This document shows positions 16,273 through 25,749 of a stretch of DNA of 64,000 bases, piece after piece. The position numbers and the translations under genes are program-made. Source of the stretch: Ruminococcus sp. YE71 (lineage in GTDB: Bacteria > Bacillota > Clostridia > Oscillospirales > Ruminococcaceae); assembly GCF_900119155.1 (NCBI RefSeq), contig NZ_FPIR01000003.1:62001-126000 (forward strand), given 5' to 3'. The notes below the pieces were generated by a model. It ran no database searches. It was not told where the DNA came from and saw nothing but the letters and a program-made list of their open reading frames with translations. How positions within the stretch are numbered: position 1 is the stretch's first letter; every line of letters begins with the position of its first letter.

Positions 16273-16503
16273 TCATACGATCTTTGAACTTGTCTGAGTC
16301 AGCAGGAGCTGCTTCGAGAATCCTGTGTCGTCAATGATCTCAAATCTGCCCATAGCGATATCTGCGATCGAAATGGTCAGCAGAGACAATCCCTTGCGGA
16401 AGATCACACAGATGTGGCTGTAGATCTTCACCTCGTCAAAATCAGTCAGGATCGGTGCGCCGTTCTTCAGAAGCTGACCGTTCTCAAGATTAAAATGCTG
16501 CAT
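16273..16503 (-). CDS. Small protein of unknown function, 76 residues
   Basis: Supported by GGAGGTG 10 bp before ATG 16503, a TATAAT (with a poor -35) upstream, and a clean terminator behind it. The product is soluble and acidic in its first half, with no membrane segment, cysteine pair or recognised motif; hydrophobic and polar residues alternate as in a small beta-rich fold. No family recognised. It follows the YhaM-like gene on the same strand after an 83-bp gap and probably has its own promoter. Confidence 0.65.
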   Translation of the reverse strand: MQHFNLENGQLLKNGAPILTDFDEVKIYSHICVIFRKGLSLLTISIADIAMGRFEIIDDTGFSKQLLLTQTSSKIV

Positions 16504-16586
16504 TGTAAATTCACCTCCGAACGAGTGTCCTTTACTATTATATCACACTCTCCCGAAAAACGCAATAGCTTTCAGAGAAAAATCCC

Positions 16587-17579
16587 TCAGCCGCGGTCGG
16601 GTCTGTAGAAGCTCGTACCTATCAGGCGGTTCTTATCCGAGATAGCACCCGGCTCAAGCTGTGCGATATTCTTTTCATACATATACATTTTCGCGTCGAG
16701 GTCGTCTATCATGCTCAGCACCAGCGCTTCGGGAACAGCGGGCAGCGTTATCGCGTCGAATTCCTTCTTGCCGTGGTGTGAAGCTATCAGGTGTTTGAGC
16801 AGCCTGTACGCTTCCTCTTCAAGCTCGCCCTCGTAGGTCAGCCTGAACTCGTTGAGCATCTCGATACCGAGCAGCAGGTGCTCGAACAGCACCCCGTCGG
16901 AGGTGTAAGCCGCCATCCCCAGCTCGCTTGTGGTCATCGAGCGGAGCTTGCCGATGTCGTGTATCGCAGCCGCGCTCACAAGAAGCTCGGCATCCAGTGC
17001 GCTGTAGACCTTCGTCATGCAGATGGCAGCCATCGCCATGCGGAAGCTGTGATAAACGAGACCGCTGCGGAGGTCGTGGTGCATCTTCAGCGCCGCGGAG
17101 GACTTTATGTAATCCGCCTTGTTCGCTTCAAGAAACGCGCAGACGAACTCGCCGAGGCCGCTCCTTGCACCGCATCTCTGTTCGGCGGTCTTGTCGGCGG
17201 AGTGGCGTATCATCTTCAGTATCTCGGCGTACATTTTCTCGGGGTCGTGAGGGGGCATCGGCACCAGCTGAACGAGTGCCGAGCTGTCGTTGCTTTCGAG
17301 CCTTATGTCCGAGAAGGTGTAGCTCCTGCCGTTGAAATCCGATACCTCGACCTTCGCGCTTATGACCGAGCCCTCGCGCACCGAAATGCCCTCAAGCTCC
17401 TCTGCCGTAATGCTGAACGCCTTGCCGCTGACCATAGCCTCGCCGTCCATCACCGTGATGTCGATGTAGGGCTTGCCGTTCTTCGCGACGCCGCAGTTCT
17501 TGTAGGACGCAACCGCCAGCGTCACCTCTGTGGTGCTCCCCTTCGCGATGGGGAGCGTGGATAATTTCACTTTGTTCAT
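16587..17579 (-). CDS. yhaM: YhaM-like 3'-5' exoribonuclease (OB fold plus HD domain)
   Basis: 330 residues. Residues about 14-110 read as an OB-fold nucleic-acid-binding domain; residues about 160-290 hold an HD domain with VYHSFRMA, the metal motif HDIGKL, and the later HHGKKEF and DDLDAKM elements, in the order known from YhaM/Cbf1 of Firmicutes. The family degrades RNA and single-stranded DNA from the 3' end with metal ions. The ribosome-binding site (GGTGAT) is modest. The gap to the LTA-synthase-like gene upstream is 24 bp, so they are probably co-transcribed. Confidence 0.88.
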   Translation of the reverse strand: MNKVKLSTLPIAKGSTTEVTLAVASYKNCGVAKNGKPYIDITVMDGEAMVSGKAFSITAEELEGISVREGSVISAKVEVSDFNGRSYTFSDIRLESNDSSALVQLVPMPPHDPEKMYAEILKMIRHSADKTAEQRCGARSGLGEFVCAFLEANKADYIKSSAALKMHHDLRSGLVYHSFRMAMAAICMTKVYSALDAELLVSAAAIHDIGKLRSMTTSELGMAAYTSDGVLFEHLLLGIEMLNEFRLTYEGELEEEAYRLLKHLIASHHGKKEFDAITLPAVPEALVLSMIDDLDAKMYMYEKNIAQLEPGAISDKNRLIGTSFYRPDRG

Positions 17580-17603
17580 ATCATCACCGCTGTGAGTTTC
17601 CCG

Positions 17604-20090
17604 TCATGCCGCCATCGGCCGTTTTCTGTCGGCAACAGTCGGCGGAGTAAAGGGTATATCGGCAGCCGAGCTGGACTCGTCGGTAGGTATCTGCTCTCGG
17701 AAGCTGCCGTCCTGTATCTTGTCGATAAGGTCGTAGTAGATTATCGAGTTCGATACCTCGATGCAGTCGGAAGCGTATTCCGCCCTGACCCTGATATACT
17801 GGTCGTCAACGACTCCGTCGTTCTTATGGAGCGCGGCGTTCGCGGCTGAGTAATCATTCTCCGCAAACTTGTACAGACCGTGTTTCTCGTCGTTGTACAT
17901 GGGTATCGGGTCGTCCTTGTATTCCTGATTGCAGGAAGCCACCGCCGCAACGTTCACGTAATCCTTATGGTCGAAGTAGGTCTCCTTCTGAGCGTCGTAG
18001 TAAACGCTGTCGGTCATGAAGTTGCCGTTCGGGAAGATAACGATATTCTCTTCGCCCTCGGCTATCGAGAAGATGTCGTGACCGAGCGCGTAGTTGTTCG
18101 ACCATCCGAACATATTTCCGATAGTCGGCTGGATATCGTACATACCCATCACGGTCTTTATCTCCTTCGGCTCATAGCCGCCGTCCTTCGACCAGATGAT
18201 GAAGGGGGTCTTGCGGTTGAGGTTGTAGTAGAAGTCGTCAACGGGGATGTAACCGGGGTCGTCCTCGGTCAGCACCTCATCGGTGAAGGGGTTGTAGTTG
18301 AAGTAGTATTCGTACTGGTCTTCCTTGATCTTCGCGTCGTGGTCGCCGTAGAGCACCAGAACGGTATTGTCCAGCAGACCTGCCGCGTCAAGGTCGGTCA
18401 TCAGCTGACCGAGAGCCTCGTCGGCGTAGTGGGCGCTCTTGAAGTAGCTGCCCAGCTTCTTGCCGTTGAGGAAGCTGCGGCGTACCTCTTCGTACATACC
18501 CGTTTCCTCGTTGTACTGCTTGAAGCGGAAGCTGACGTCGAAGTCGCTCACGCGCTCGATATCGGTGAAGGGGGTGTGGTTGGTGAGCATCAGCAGTGCG
18601 CCGTACCAGTTGCTGTAGGCGCCGTTGATCTCCTTTATCTTCGGAACGAGCTGACGGAAGAAGGACTTATCGGAAAGTCCGAGGCCTATCGTCTCGTCTA
18701 TCTCGAAGTCGGTGGTGTAGTTATAGAGCCTGTCGTATCCGAGGGACGAGTGCAGGTTGAGTCTGTTCCAGTAGGAACCGTTGTTGCCGTGCATGGAGAA
18801 AACGTAGTAGCCCTGCTCCTTGAACTTCTTCTGCATGGTCACGTAGTCTCTGTCCCAGTAGTTTACGGCTACCGTACCGCTCGACGCGGGCATCAGCGAA
18901 GTCGCGAGGGTGAACTCACTGTCCGAGCTCGTGCCCACCGACTCCTGTGCGTAGAAGTTCGAGAAGTACAGGCCTTCCTTGGCCAGCTTCTGAAGATTCG
19001 GCGCAACGGGCTCGCCGTTGAAGTAGGTGTCGAGACAGAACTGCTGCATACTCTCACAGTGGATGACCAGTACGTTCTTGCCCTTGAATATATCGGAGTA
19101 TTCGTTAGCCTTTTCCTTGGTCTTTTTCTTCTCCTTGACGGGAGTTACCTTGCCCGTGTTCTCGGAGTCGTTCTTCGATTCAAAGAACTCGTCGAACTTC
19201 TTCTTGCTCTCCTCGTAGCCGAACATCATGTTGACCTTAGCGTGTACCGAGCTGACAGCGTCGCTTATCTGGTAAACGTACATACCGAAGCTGGACATTA
19301 CCGACTCTCTGTTCCACTGCTTCACAAGTCTTGAACAGTCGGTCTTTGTGAGCATGGTGGAGAAGACGAGTCCGCTTCCCAGCGCGAGTATCAGCGCCGA
19401 GCCTGCGTAGCCCGAGAGCACAGCCTTGCTCTGTTTCTGCATGGTGTAAGCCTTGCCGCGCTTTTTCTTGAGAAGTATGTAAGTCAGCGCAACGAATACC
19501 ATCGGCAGCAGCAGCAGGAAGTCCTTGGGTCTGACGATGTTCGCAACAGCGTCCATAACGCCGCCCAGCTGTGACGCGGTCGAAGCCTGCGACACCGAAA
19601 GGAACGACTTGTAGTTGCGGTAGAATATCGAGTTGCCCGTGGCGAGTATCGAGAATATCACCGTCCAGGTCATGAGATACGCGAATCGCGCCTTCTGCTT
19701 CCTGAACAGGAATCCTACGGTGCCAATGACGATGACGGCCGTGAAGTCCGCGAGCATCGGCTTTACGACAGCCTTCACCATGTCGGCGGTGTTTGCGGCG
19801 TCGCCGAAGCGCACCGTGAACAGCCTGAGCACCAGCGAGTCGATAACGAGCGTTATGACGAACACCAGGAATACGGAATTGTTCACGATGAGATCCTTTA
19901 TCCTGCCGAAAAATCCCGGCTTTTTCGCCGCCGCCGAGGTGTTATCTGTCTTCTCCGCCACGGCTTCGGACGAGGCCTTTTCAGCAGTCTCCGCCTTCTC
20001 TTCCGCTGTGTTTTCAACAGTTTCGGCGGCGGTCGTTTCTGTTTTCTCCACATCAGCGGAGAGCTTTTTCTTTTTGTTCTTCTTGCTCAA
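17604..20090 (-). CDS. LTA-synthase-like membrane phosphoglycerol transferase / sulfatase-fold protein
   Basis: 828 residues from a TTG start (20090) with AGGAG 8 bp upstream. The first about 60 residues are a Lys-rich then Ala/Glu/Thr-rich cytoplasmic tail, unusual for the family. Five hydrophobic segments follow (about 70-240), then the extracellular catalytic domain: metal-binding Glu in VIHCESMQ, the nucleophile Thr in SVGTSSDSEFT, SMHGNNGSYW and LYGDHDAK. This is the LtaS/alkaline-phosphatase-like pattern, which moves glycerophosphate from phosphatidylglycerol to a glycolipid or wall acceptor outside the cell. Acceptor not predictable. Confidence 0.88.
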   Translation of the reverse strand: MSKKNKKKKLSADVEKTETTAAETVENTAEEKAETAEKASSEAVAEKTDNTSAAAKKPGFFGRIKDLIVNNSVFLVFVITLVIDSLVLRLFTVRFGDAANTADMVKAVVKPMLADFTAVIVIGTVGFLFRKQKARFAYLMTWTVIFSILATGNSIFYRNYKSFLSVSQASTASQLGGVMDAVANIVRPKDFLLLLPMVFVALTYILLKKKRGKAYTMQKQSKAVLSGYAGSALILALGSGLVFSTMLTKTDCSRLVKQWNRESVMSSFGMYVYQISDAVSSVHAKVNMMFGYEESKKKFDEFFESKNDSENTGKVTPVKEKKKTKEKANEYSDIFKGKNVLVIHCESMQQFCLDTYFNGEPVAPNLQKLAKEGLYFSNFYAQESVGTSSDSEFTLATSLMPASSGTVAVNYWDRDYVTMQKKFKEQGYYVFSMHGNNGSYWNRLNLHSSLGYDRLYNYTTDFEIDETIGLGLSDKSFFRQLVPKIKEINGAYSNWYGALLMLTNHTPFTDIERVSDFDVSFRFKQYNEETGMYEEVRRSFLNGKKLGSYFKSAHYADEALGQLMTDLDAAGLLDNTVLVLYGDHDAKIKEDQYEYYFNYNPFTDEVLTEDDPGYIPVDDFYYNLNRKTPFIIWSKDGGYEPKEIKTVMGMYDIQPTIGNMFGWSNNYALGHDIFSIAEGEENIVIFPNGNFMTDSVYYDAQKETYFDHKDYVNVAAVASCNQEYKDDPIPMYNDEKHGLYKFAENDYSAANAALHKNDGVVDDQYIRVRAEYASDCIEVSNSIIYYDLIDKIQDGSFREQIPTDESSSAADIPFTPPTVADRKRPMAA

Positions 20091-20266
20091 TTTATGTTCT
20101 CCTTTTTGTATAATTCATCTAAACAACGTACTAATTATATTTTACTACAAACCGCCGAAAAGTCAAGGCAAAATGCCTGTTTTTCAGAACGATTTCACAT
20201 TCGTAACAAAAAAATCACACACGTATCGCAAAGTTTTCTGCAATATACCGTACTTTCTGCCGACTC

Positions 20267-20779
20267 TCACGCACTGCTCTGCTGTTTCATTTTTCCGCAT
20301 AGAAAGTCGAGGACGCCGTCTGGCATATCCGCTCTGTTCATGAACACCCGTGCGCGGTTGCCTGCGACTATGGTAACGAGGTCGTCCAGCTCGGGGACCT
20401 TCTGAACGTTCGGATAAGTTATCGTCTCGTTCCTGCCGCCCCCGTCCGAGAACACTATCCTGTCCTCATAGAATCGTATGCTTTGCCGAAGCTCTTTATC
20501 ACCAGACCCGAACACCTCGGAGCATATCTGATTTTCCTGCCGCCTGCCTGCGGTGAATGCAGGGTAAGCCGCGAATCCGCCCACCAGCAGGCAGACTATC
20601 CATATGTACATATCGTCGAAACTGTCGAGGGTGAATATCTTATACAGCGCGAATGCCGCGGCACAAAGGCACACCGCCGCGAACACCCACGCCGCCCATC
20701 GGCGCTGTCCCGTGCGTATCCCTCGCCGAAGCTGTTCTTCTGTCACGCGGGAATCGACTTTAAATCTCGGTCTTTCCAT
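20267..20779 (-). CDS. Membrane protein, YcxB-like
   Basis: 170 residues from ATG 20779; an alternative GTG at 20800 adds seven. Two hydrophobic helices at about 30-50 and 57-75 are followed by a beta-rich C-terminal domain (RFYEDRIVFSDG..ITYPNVQKV..) of the kind seen in YcxB-like proteins, whose function is unknown. Upstream sequence GAGAGG is a weak ribosome-binding site for either start. Stands between yunB and the LTA-synthase-like gene with gaps of 75 and 176 bp. A longer protein with a similar C-terminal half lies at 42750-43595. Confidence 0.7.
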   Translation of the reverse strand: MERPRFKVDSRVTEEQLRRGIRTGQRRWAAWVFAAVCLCAAAFALYKIFTLDSFDDMYIWIVCLLVGGFAAYPAFTAGRRQENQICSEVFGSGDKELRQSIRFYEDRIVFSDGGGRNETITYPNVQKVPELDDLVTIVAGNRARVFMNRADMPDGVLDFLCGKMKQQSSA

Positions 20780-20854
20780 GCCGCTGTCACATCCTCTCAC
20801 CTTATATTATATCATATTTTTTTCATAATTTCAAGATGGAATTTTAATTTTCCG

Positions 20855-21472
20855 TCAGTTTCCCGCCCCGAAAAGCGGTCTGCCGACTATCACCGTATCC
20901 GACACGATATACTCGTCAGTGACCGTCACCGTCTGCGGTCTGCCGCCCAGCACCGCCAGTATCTCGACGTTTATCGCCAGCGTCAGCCGACATCGGGTCT
21001 GGTTCACGCCTGCGGTGGAGAACTCGCTTTCGAGCTTCACGTCCGCCGTCCCGTGCTGTTCGAGCCCTATCCTGAGCCTGTGACCCTTTCCGACCAGCGG
21101 CGCAAAACCCGTCAGCGTCCCGACTGGCACGCCGACCTCGCTGTTGTACAGCTCCGAGAGCGCGGCGTTTATCTCGCTTTTGAGTCTGTTCTCAAGGATG
21201 TTCACCGCGGCAGCGTCGGTCTCGGCGGAAGTGACGTTACCTTCTCTGTCGCGGCTGATGACGATACATTCTCCCGCGTCATCTCCCACCGCCCTGTTCA
21301 CCGCCTCGGCGATGACCCTGTTGGCGTCCTGCCTGACCTCGAACCCGAGGACTTCCCGAGTGTGTGCGAGCATCTGCGCGTACACCGCCGCGCACAGCAG
21401 CGCTGCCGCCGCCACCGCTCCGCAAAGTATGTAAGACACCGTCACCGACCTGCTGCATCTGTCCGTCCGCAT
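20855..21472 (-). CDS. yunB: Sporulation protein YunB family
   Basis: 205 residues. One N-terminal membrane anchor (about 12-34), then the YunB extracytoplasmic domain: VNRAVGDD near residue 58, VPVGTLTGF, GKGHRLRI, and TRCRLTLAINVEI near the C-terminus. In Bacillus yunB is a sigma-E-dependent gene needed for sporulation, at an unknown step. GGGAGG precedes ATG 21472. The family is a hint that the lineage retains sporulation-type genes; the window itself contains no other sporulation operon. Confidence 0.85.
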   Translation of the reverse strand: MRTDRCSRSVTVSYILCGAVAAAALLCAAVYAQMLAHTREVLGFEVRQDANRVIAEAVNRAVGDDAGECIVISRDREGNVTSAETDAAAVNILENRLKSEINAALSELYNSEVGVPVGTLTGFAPLVGKGHRLRIGLEQHGTADVKLESEFSTAGVNQTRCRLTLAINVEILAVLGGRPQTVTVTDEYIVSDTVIVGRPLFGAGN

Positions 21473-21518
21473 AGCATCGCCTCCCTTTACATGATAAGCG
21501 GCTGCCTGCGAATGCGTG

Positions 21519-21554
21519 AAAAAAATCGGCAGCGTCCGAAAACACTGCCGATGG
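21519..21554 (-). terminator. Terminator after the transketolase operon
   Basis: ATCGGCAG/CTGCCGAT stem followed by TTTTTTT on the minus strand, 20 bp after the stop of the C-terminal subunit gene. Confidence 0.85.
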
Positions 21555-21574
21555 ATGCTTATCAGCTAAAGAGC

Positions 21575-22516
21575 TTACTTCACGAAGTCCTCAACGGTCT
21601 TTACGATGTTGTCAGCGCACAGACCGAACTCCTTGAGCAGGTCAACTGCGGGACCCGAGTGACCGAACTCGTCGTTCACGCCGATCTTCCTGACCTTGGT
21701 GGGGCAGGTCTCTGCGAGCACGTCGCAAACTGCCGAACCGAGTCCGCCGATGATGCTGTGCTCCTCAACGGTGACTACCTTGCCAGTCTTCTGAGCGGTA
21801 GCAGCGATGAGTTCAGCGTCGATAGGCTTGATGGTGTGGATGTTGATGACCTCAGCGTCGATGCCCTTGTCGGCAAGTGTCTTTGCAGCCTCGATAGCCT
21901 CAGCTACCATCAGACCGCTTGCGATGATGGTAACGTCCTTGCCGTCCCTGAGCTTGACGCCCTTGCCGATCTCGAACTTATAGGTAGCAGCGTCATTGAA
22001 AACGGGCACTGCCAGTCTGCCGAATCTCATGTAAACGGGACCCACATACTTGATAGCAGCCTCAACTGCGGCTCTTGCCTCAACGTCGTCAGCGGGGTTG
22101 ATAACGGTCATACCCGGGATGGTGCGCATCAGAGCGATATCCTCGCAGCACTGGTGGGTAGCGCCGTCCTCACCAACGGAGATACCTGCGTGGGTAGCGC
22201 CGATCTTGACGTTCAGGTGGGGATAACCGATAGAGTTGCGCACGATCTCGAAAGCGCGTCCTGCCGCGAACATCGCAAAGGTGGAAGCGAAGGGTATCTT
22301 GCCGGTAGCCGCAAGACCTGCCGCAACGCCCATCATGTTAGCCTCAGCGATACCGCAGTCGAAGTGGCGCTCGGGGAACTTCTTCTTGAAGATGCCTGTC
22401 TTGGTAGCGGCAGCAAGGTCTGCGTCGAGAACGTACAGGTTTTCATACTTATCACCCAGCTCGGCAAGAGCGTTGCCGTAGCTTTCACGGGTAGCTATCT
22501 TCTTTACATCAGCCAT
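21575..22516 (-). CDS. Transketolase, C-terminal subunit
   Basis: 313 residues, matching the pyrimidine-binding plus C-terminal domains of transketolase: FDCGIAEANMMGVAAGLA, SVGEDGATHQ and the MRFGR segment. Functions only with the N-terminal subunit encoded just upstream (20-bp gap) to move two-carbon units between sugar phosphates in the non-oxidative pentose phosphate pathway. Splitting into two proteins is common in Firmicutes and archaea, as opposed to the single about 660-residue enzyme. Confidence 0.94.
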   Translation of the reverse strand: MADVKKIATRESYGNALAELGDKYENLYVLDADLAAATKTGIFKKKFPERHFDCGIAEANMMGVAAGLAATGKIPFASTFAMFAAGRAFEIVRNSIGYPHLNVKIGATHAGISVGEDGATHQCCEDIALMRTIPGMTVINPADDVEARAAVEAAIKYVGPVYMRFGRLAVPVFNDAATYKFEIGKGVKLRDGKDVTIIASGLMVAEAIEAAKTLADKGIDAEVINIHTIKPIDAELIAATAQKTGKVVTVEEHSIIGGLGSAVCDVLAETCPTKVRKIGVNDEFGHSGPAVDLLKEFGLCADNIVKTVEDFVK

Positions 22517-22536
22517 TTTTACTCACCGTTCCTTTC

Positions 22537-23376
22537 TCACGCTTCAAGTGCGGCGAGCTGTGCTTCGAGCTCGCTCTTTGCCTGTGCGTACTGCTCAGCG
22601 TTGGGTGCAGCGCCGTGCCACGATACGTTGTCCTCCATGAAGGAAACGCCCTTACCCTTGATGCTCTTCTGAATGATAGCCACAGGCTTGCCGGAGATGC
22701 TTGCAGCCTCGGCAAAAGCCTTGTCGATAGCGTCAAAGTCGTGAGCGTCGCACTCGATAACGTGCCAGCCGAACGCCTTGAACTTGTCAACGATAGGATA
22801 CGGGGACATAACATCGGAAACTCTGCCGTCGATCTGGAGACCGTTGTTGTCAACGACTGCGGTCAGGTTATCGAGCTTATAGTGAGCTGCGAACATAGCA
22901 GCCTCCCATACCTGACCCTCCTGGATCTCGCCGTCACCGAGAACGGTGTATACCTTGTAGTTTTCGTTCGATATCTTAGCCGAAAGAGCCATACCGCAGG
23001 CAACAGAGATACCCTGTCCCAGCGAACCCGAGGACATATCCACACCGGGGATGTGGATGCAGGGGTGACCCTGGAGCATAGCACCGATGTGGCGCAGGCT
23101 CTTGAGCTCCTCAGTGCTGAAATATCCCTTCTGGGCAAGTACGGAATATAAAGCGGGAGCGGTGTGACCCTTGGAAAGAACGAAGCGGTCTCTCTTGGGA
23201 TCGTCGGGGTTCTTCGGGTCAACGTTCATTTTGTTGTAGTAAAGATAGGTAAGCGTATCTGCGATCGAAAGTGAGCCGCCCGGGTGTCCCGACTTGGCGT
23301 TGAACACGCCTTCGAGAATGCCCAGTCTTACCTTGCAGGCTGTGATCTCAAGCTGTTTTTTCAGCGTAGCATCCAT
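22537..23376 (-). CDS. Transketolase, N-terminal (thiamine diphosphate) subunit
   Basis: 279 residues from ATG 23376 (GGAGG upstream); an in-frame extension to 23508 lacks a ribosome-binding site and is rejected. Carries the TPP motif GDGEIQEGQVWEAAMFAAHY..DNNGLQ and the conserved SGHPGGSLS and SLGQGISVA segments. First gene of the two-gene transketolase operon. Confidence 0.95.
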   Translation of the reverse strand: MDATLKKQLEITACKVRLGILEGVFNAKSGHPGGSLSIADTLTYLYYNKMNVDPKNPDDPKRDRFVLSKGHTAPALYSVLAQKGYFSTEELKSLRHIGAMLQGHPCIHIPGVDMSSGSLGQGISVACGMALSAKISNENYKVYTVLGDGEIQEGQVWEAAMFAAHYKLDNLTAVVDNNGLQIDGRVSDVMSPYPIVDKFKAFGWHVIECDAHDFDAIDKAFAEAASISGKPVAIIQKSIKGKGVSFMEDNVSWHGAAPNAEQYAQAKSELEAQLAALEA

Positions 23377-23521
23377 AGGTTTTATACCTCCAAATATTAT
23401 ATTGAATTTGTTACCGTAAACTTTTAATGGGAGATCGTTTTCGGGTCGCAAATTGTTGGCTTGGTTTGTTTTTGTGTGATGGTGGGGAGTTGCGCCTTTG
23501 GCGCTCACGAGACTATTGTGG

Positions 23522-24358
23522 TTATTTTTTCTTCGTTTCAGTTACTTTTTGGAATATATATTCTACTGCTGCGGCTATCGCACTTTCCTCACAGGATACG
23601 TCCAATTCTATATCGGCAGCAGCTTTTACGTCCGCGGCGGCATTCGACGGGCATATGCCCACATCCGCCTCTCGGAGCATCTCGATGTCATTATTATAAT
23701 CGCCTGCCGCTACGACTGTGAAGTCTTCCATACCGCAGGCCTTTTTCAGCTCTTTTAACGCATACCCCTTTGAAATATTCTTCGGGAGCATCTCATAGTA
23801 CATCGGCGCCGAAATGACAAAATCTATCTCGGGATAATACTCGCGCACCTTGTCCACACTGCCGATTATCTCATGCAGATGCTCGGGCTCACGCGCAAAC
23901 AGCACCTTATACCAGTTCTTCGGTATCTCGTCCACAGGGCACTCCACAGGCGTCACCTGACAGATGCCGCAGTGCGCACGCTCCATCTCGGTCATCTGCG
24001 GAACGTACACGCCCTCTATCGGCAGGCACTCGCACCCGACCTCAGGATGCATGGCGAGAAGCTGTTTCGTCAGCTCCCTTGCGCTGTCGGGAAGATACAC
24101 GTCAAATATCTGTTTTTTCTCGGCAAGGTCGTATACCATGCCGCCGTTGCACATGATTATCGGGCAGTTCACCCTCACCATGTCAAAATAAAGCATAGAA
24201 GCCTGCAAGCTCCTGCCCGTCGCTATCGAAAACCTGCCGCCGGCGTTCATCAGACGCTCGACAGCCGCGATGTTTTCGGGAGAGGGTATCTTGCTCGCAG
24301 GGAGAAAGGTGCCGTCCATATCGGTTATGAGCAGTACCTTTGAGATATCTTCAAACAA
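23522..24358 (-). CDS. HAD-superfamily sugar-phosphatase-like hydrolase (Cof type)
   Basis: 278 residues. HAD motif I is TDMDGTFLP near residue 12 (nucleophile Asp), motif II SIATGRS, and the C-terminal motifs KGYALKEL and AAGDYNNDIEML match the Cof/IIB subfamily with a large alpha/beta cap. Such enzymes dephosphorylate sugar phosphates or other small phosphate esters; the substrate cannot be predicted here. Last gene of the divIVA-lspA-rluD block, starting 1 bp after the rluD stop. Confidence 0.9.
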   Translation of the reverse strand: MFEDISKVLLITDMDGTFLPASKIPSPENIAAVERLMNAGGRFSIATGRSLQASMLYFDMVRVNCPIIMCNGGMVYDLAEKKQIFDVYLPDSARELTKQLLAMHPEVGCECLPIEGVYVPQMTEMERAHCGICQVTPVECPVDEIPKNWYKVLFAREPEHLHEIIGSVDKVREYYPEIDFVISAPMYYEMLPKNISKGYALKELKKACGMEDFTVVAAGDYNNDIEMLREADVGICPSNAAADVKAAADIELDVSCEESAIAAAVEYIFQKVTETKKK

Positions 24359-24359
24359 A

Positions 24360-25271
24360 TTATTTCCTCAATTCCTCAAGAATCTTCTGAAAATACTGCG
24401 GCAGTTCGGAGTCGAACTCCATATACCTGCCGTCGGGGTGGACAAAGCCTATCTTCTTTGCGTGAAGGCACTGTCCCTCGATGCCTTTATAGGGTTTGCC
24501 GTACACGTCATCGCCGAGGACTGCGTGTCCCTTGTAGGCGCTGTGTACTCTTATCTGGTGAGTCCTGCCCGTTTCCAGCGTGAACTTCACCCAAGAATAG
24601 CCCTTGAAGCGTTCTATAGTTTCGTAGTGCGTAACGGCGTTTTTTGAGTTCTGCTCGGTGACGCACATTTTTTTCCTGTCGTATCTGCTTCTTCCGATGG
24701 GCGCGTCGATAGTGCCGTTTTCGGGGGCGAAAGCGCCGCAGACTATCGCGTTGTATTCCCTCGTGAAGCTGTGTTCTTTTATCTGCTCTGCGAGACAGCG
24801 GTGAGCCTCATCGGTCTTTGCGACCATGAGAAGTCCGCTGGTCAGCTTGTCGATGCGGTGAACTATCCCGGGGCGCACCACGCCGTTTATCGACGACAGC
24901 CGTCCCTTGCAGTGGAACATCAGCGCGTTGACAAGTGTGCCGTCGGGGTTTCCTGCGGCGGGATGCACCACCATTCCCTTCGGCTTGTTTACCACGAGGA
25001 GCTGTTCGTCCTCGTACACTATCTCGACGGGTATATCCTGGGGTTCGGCGGTAAGCTCCTGTGGTTCGGGTATCTCGCCCGTGACCGTGTCATCGCGTCT
25101 GAGCTTCATGCTTTTTGACGCTTTGCCGCCGTTGACCGTGACCGCCCCCTCAGCTATAAGCCCTTCTATCCGCGAACGCGAAAGTTCGGGCAGCTGCAAA
25201 GCGAGCCATTTGTCGAGCCGCATCCCTGCGCTCTGTTCATCCGCGAGCAGTTCAAAACGCTCACTCGCCAT
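24360..25271 (-). CDS. rluD: RluA/RluD-family pseudouridine synthase
   Basis: 303 residues. S4 RNA-binding domain at about 16-75 (RLDKWLALQLPELSRSRI), then the catalytic domain with GIVHRIDKLTSGLLMVAKT containing the essential Asp, and LETGRTHQIRVH. Isomerises uridines in large-subunit rRNA. Its start overlaps the lspA end by 11 bp, the common lspA-rluD arrangement. Exact RNA target within the family is inferred from context. Confidence 0.93.
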   Translation of the reverse strand: MASERFELLADEQSAGMRLDKWLALQLPELSRSRIEGLIAEGAVTVNGGKASKSMKLRRDDTVTGEIPEPQELTAEPQDIPVEIVYEDEQLLVVNKPKGMVVHPAAGNPDGTLVNALMFHCKGRLSSINGVVRPGIVHRIDKLTSGLLMVAKTDEAHRCLAEQIKEHSFTREYNAIVCGAFAPENGTIDAPIGRSRYDRKKMCVTEQNSKNAVTHYETIERFKGYSWVKFTLETGRTHQIRVHSAYKGHAVLGDDVYGKPYKGIEGQCLHAKKIGFVHPDGRYMEFDSELPQYFQKILEELRK

Positions 25272-25749
25272 CGCTCTTCTCCGTTTTCTTCTCCTTCTTC
25301 GGCGATTCGTCGAAGAAGAACATATACACGCAGAACAGGACTGCCCCGATGACCACGCAGATATCCGCGAAGTTGAATATCGGGAAGTTGAACAGTTCGC
25401 ATTTCAGGTAATCTATGACCTCGTGCATCCTCACGCGGTCAATAAGGTTGCCGATACCGCCGCCGAGTATGAGACCCAGCGAGATAAGGCAGAGTTTCGA
25501 GCCGTGACGGTTGCGGTACATATACCACACCGCCAGCGCTATGACGACGCAGGGCAGCGCGATAAGGAACCATGTCTTGCCCGCCATCATGCTCCATGCC
25601 GCACCCGTGTTGCGGATGTGGGTTATGCTGAGCACATGGGGGATGAACTTTTTGACCTCATTCAGCCCGAAATTCGAGTTGATATACAGCTTTATCAGCT
25701 GGTCGATGACCACCGATACAGCCGCAATAATGAGCGATGCTATGAACAT
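25261..25749 (-). CDS. lspA: Lipoprotein signal peptidase II
   Basis: 162 residues, four membrane helices. The catalytic aspartates are in GGGIGNLIDRV and FNFADICV; the N-terminal VIDQLIKLYI and the RNTGAAWSM segment are also typical. Cleaves prolipoproteins ahead of the lipidated cysteine; one likely client in this window is the MBL-fold lipoprotein at 45071-45913. The C-terminal 20 residues are a charged Lys/Glu tail. Starts in a 1-bp overlap with the divIVA stop. Confidence 0.96.
   Translation of the reverse strand: MFIASLIIAAVSVVIDQLIKLYINSNFGLNEVKKFIPHVLSITHIRNTGAAWSMMAGKTWFLIALPCVVIALAVWYMYRNRHGSKLCLISLGLILGGGIGNLIDRVRMHEVIDYLKCELFNFPIFNFADICVVIGAVLFCVYMFFFDESPKKEKKTEKSDGE

Noticed and set aside
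23377-23521. Promoter of the transketolase genes
   Set aside because: A TATAAT is present upstream but no -35 box at an acceptable distance.
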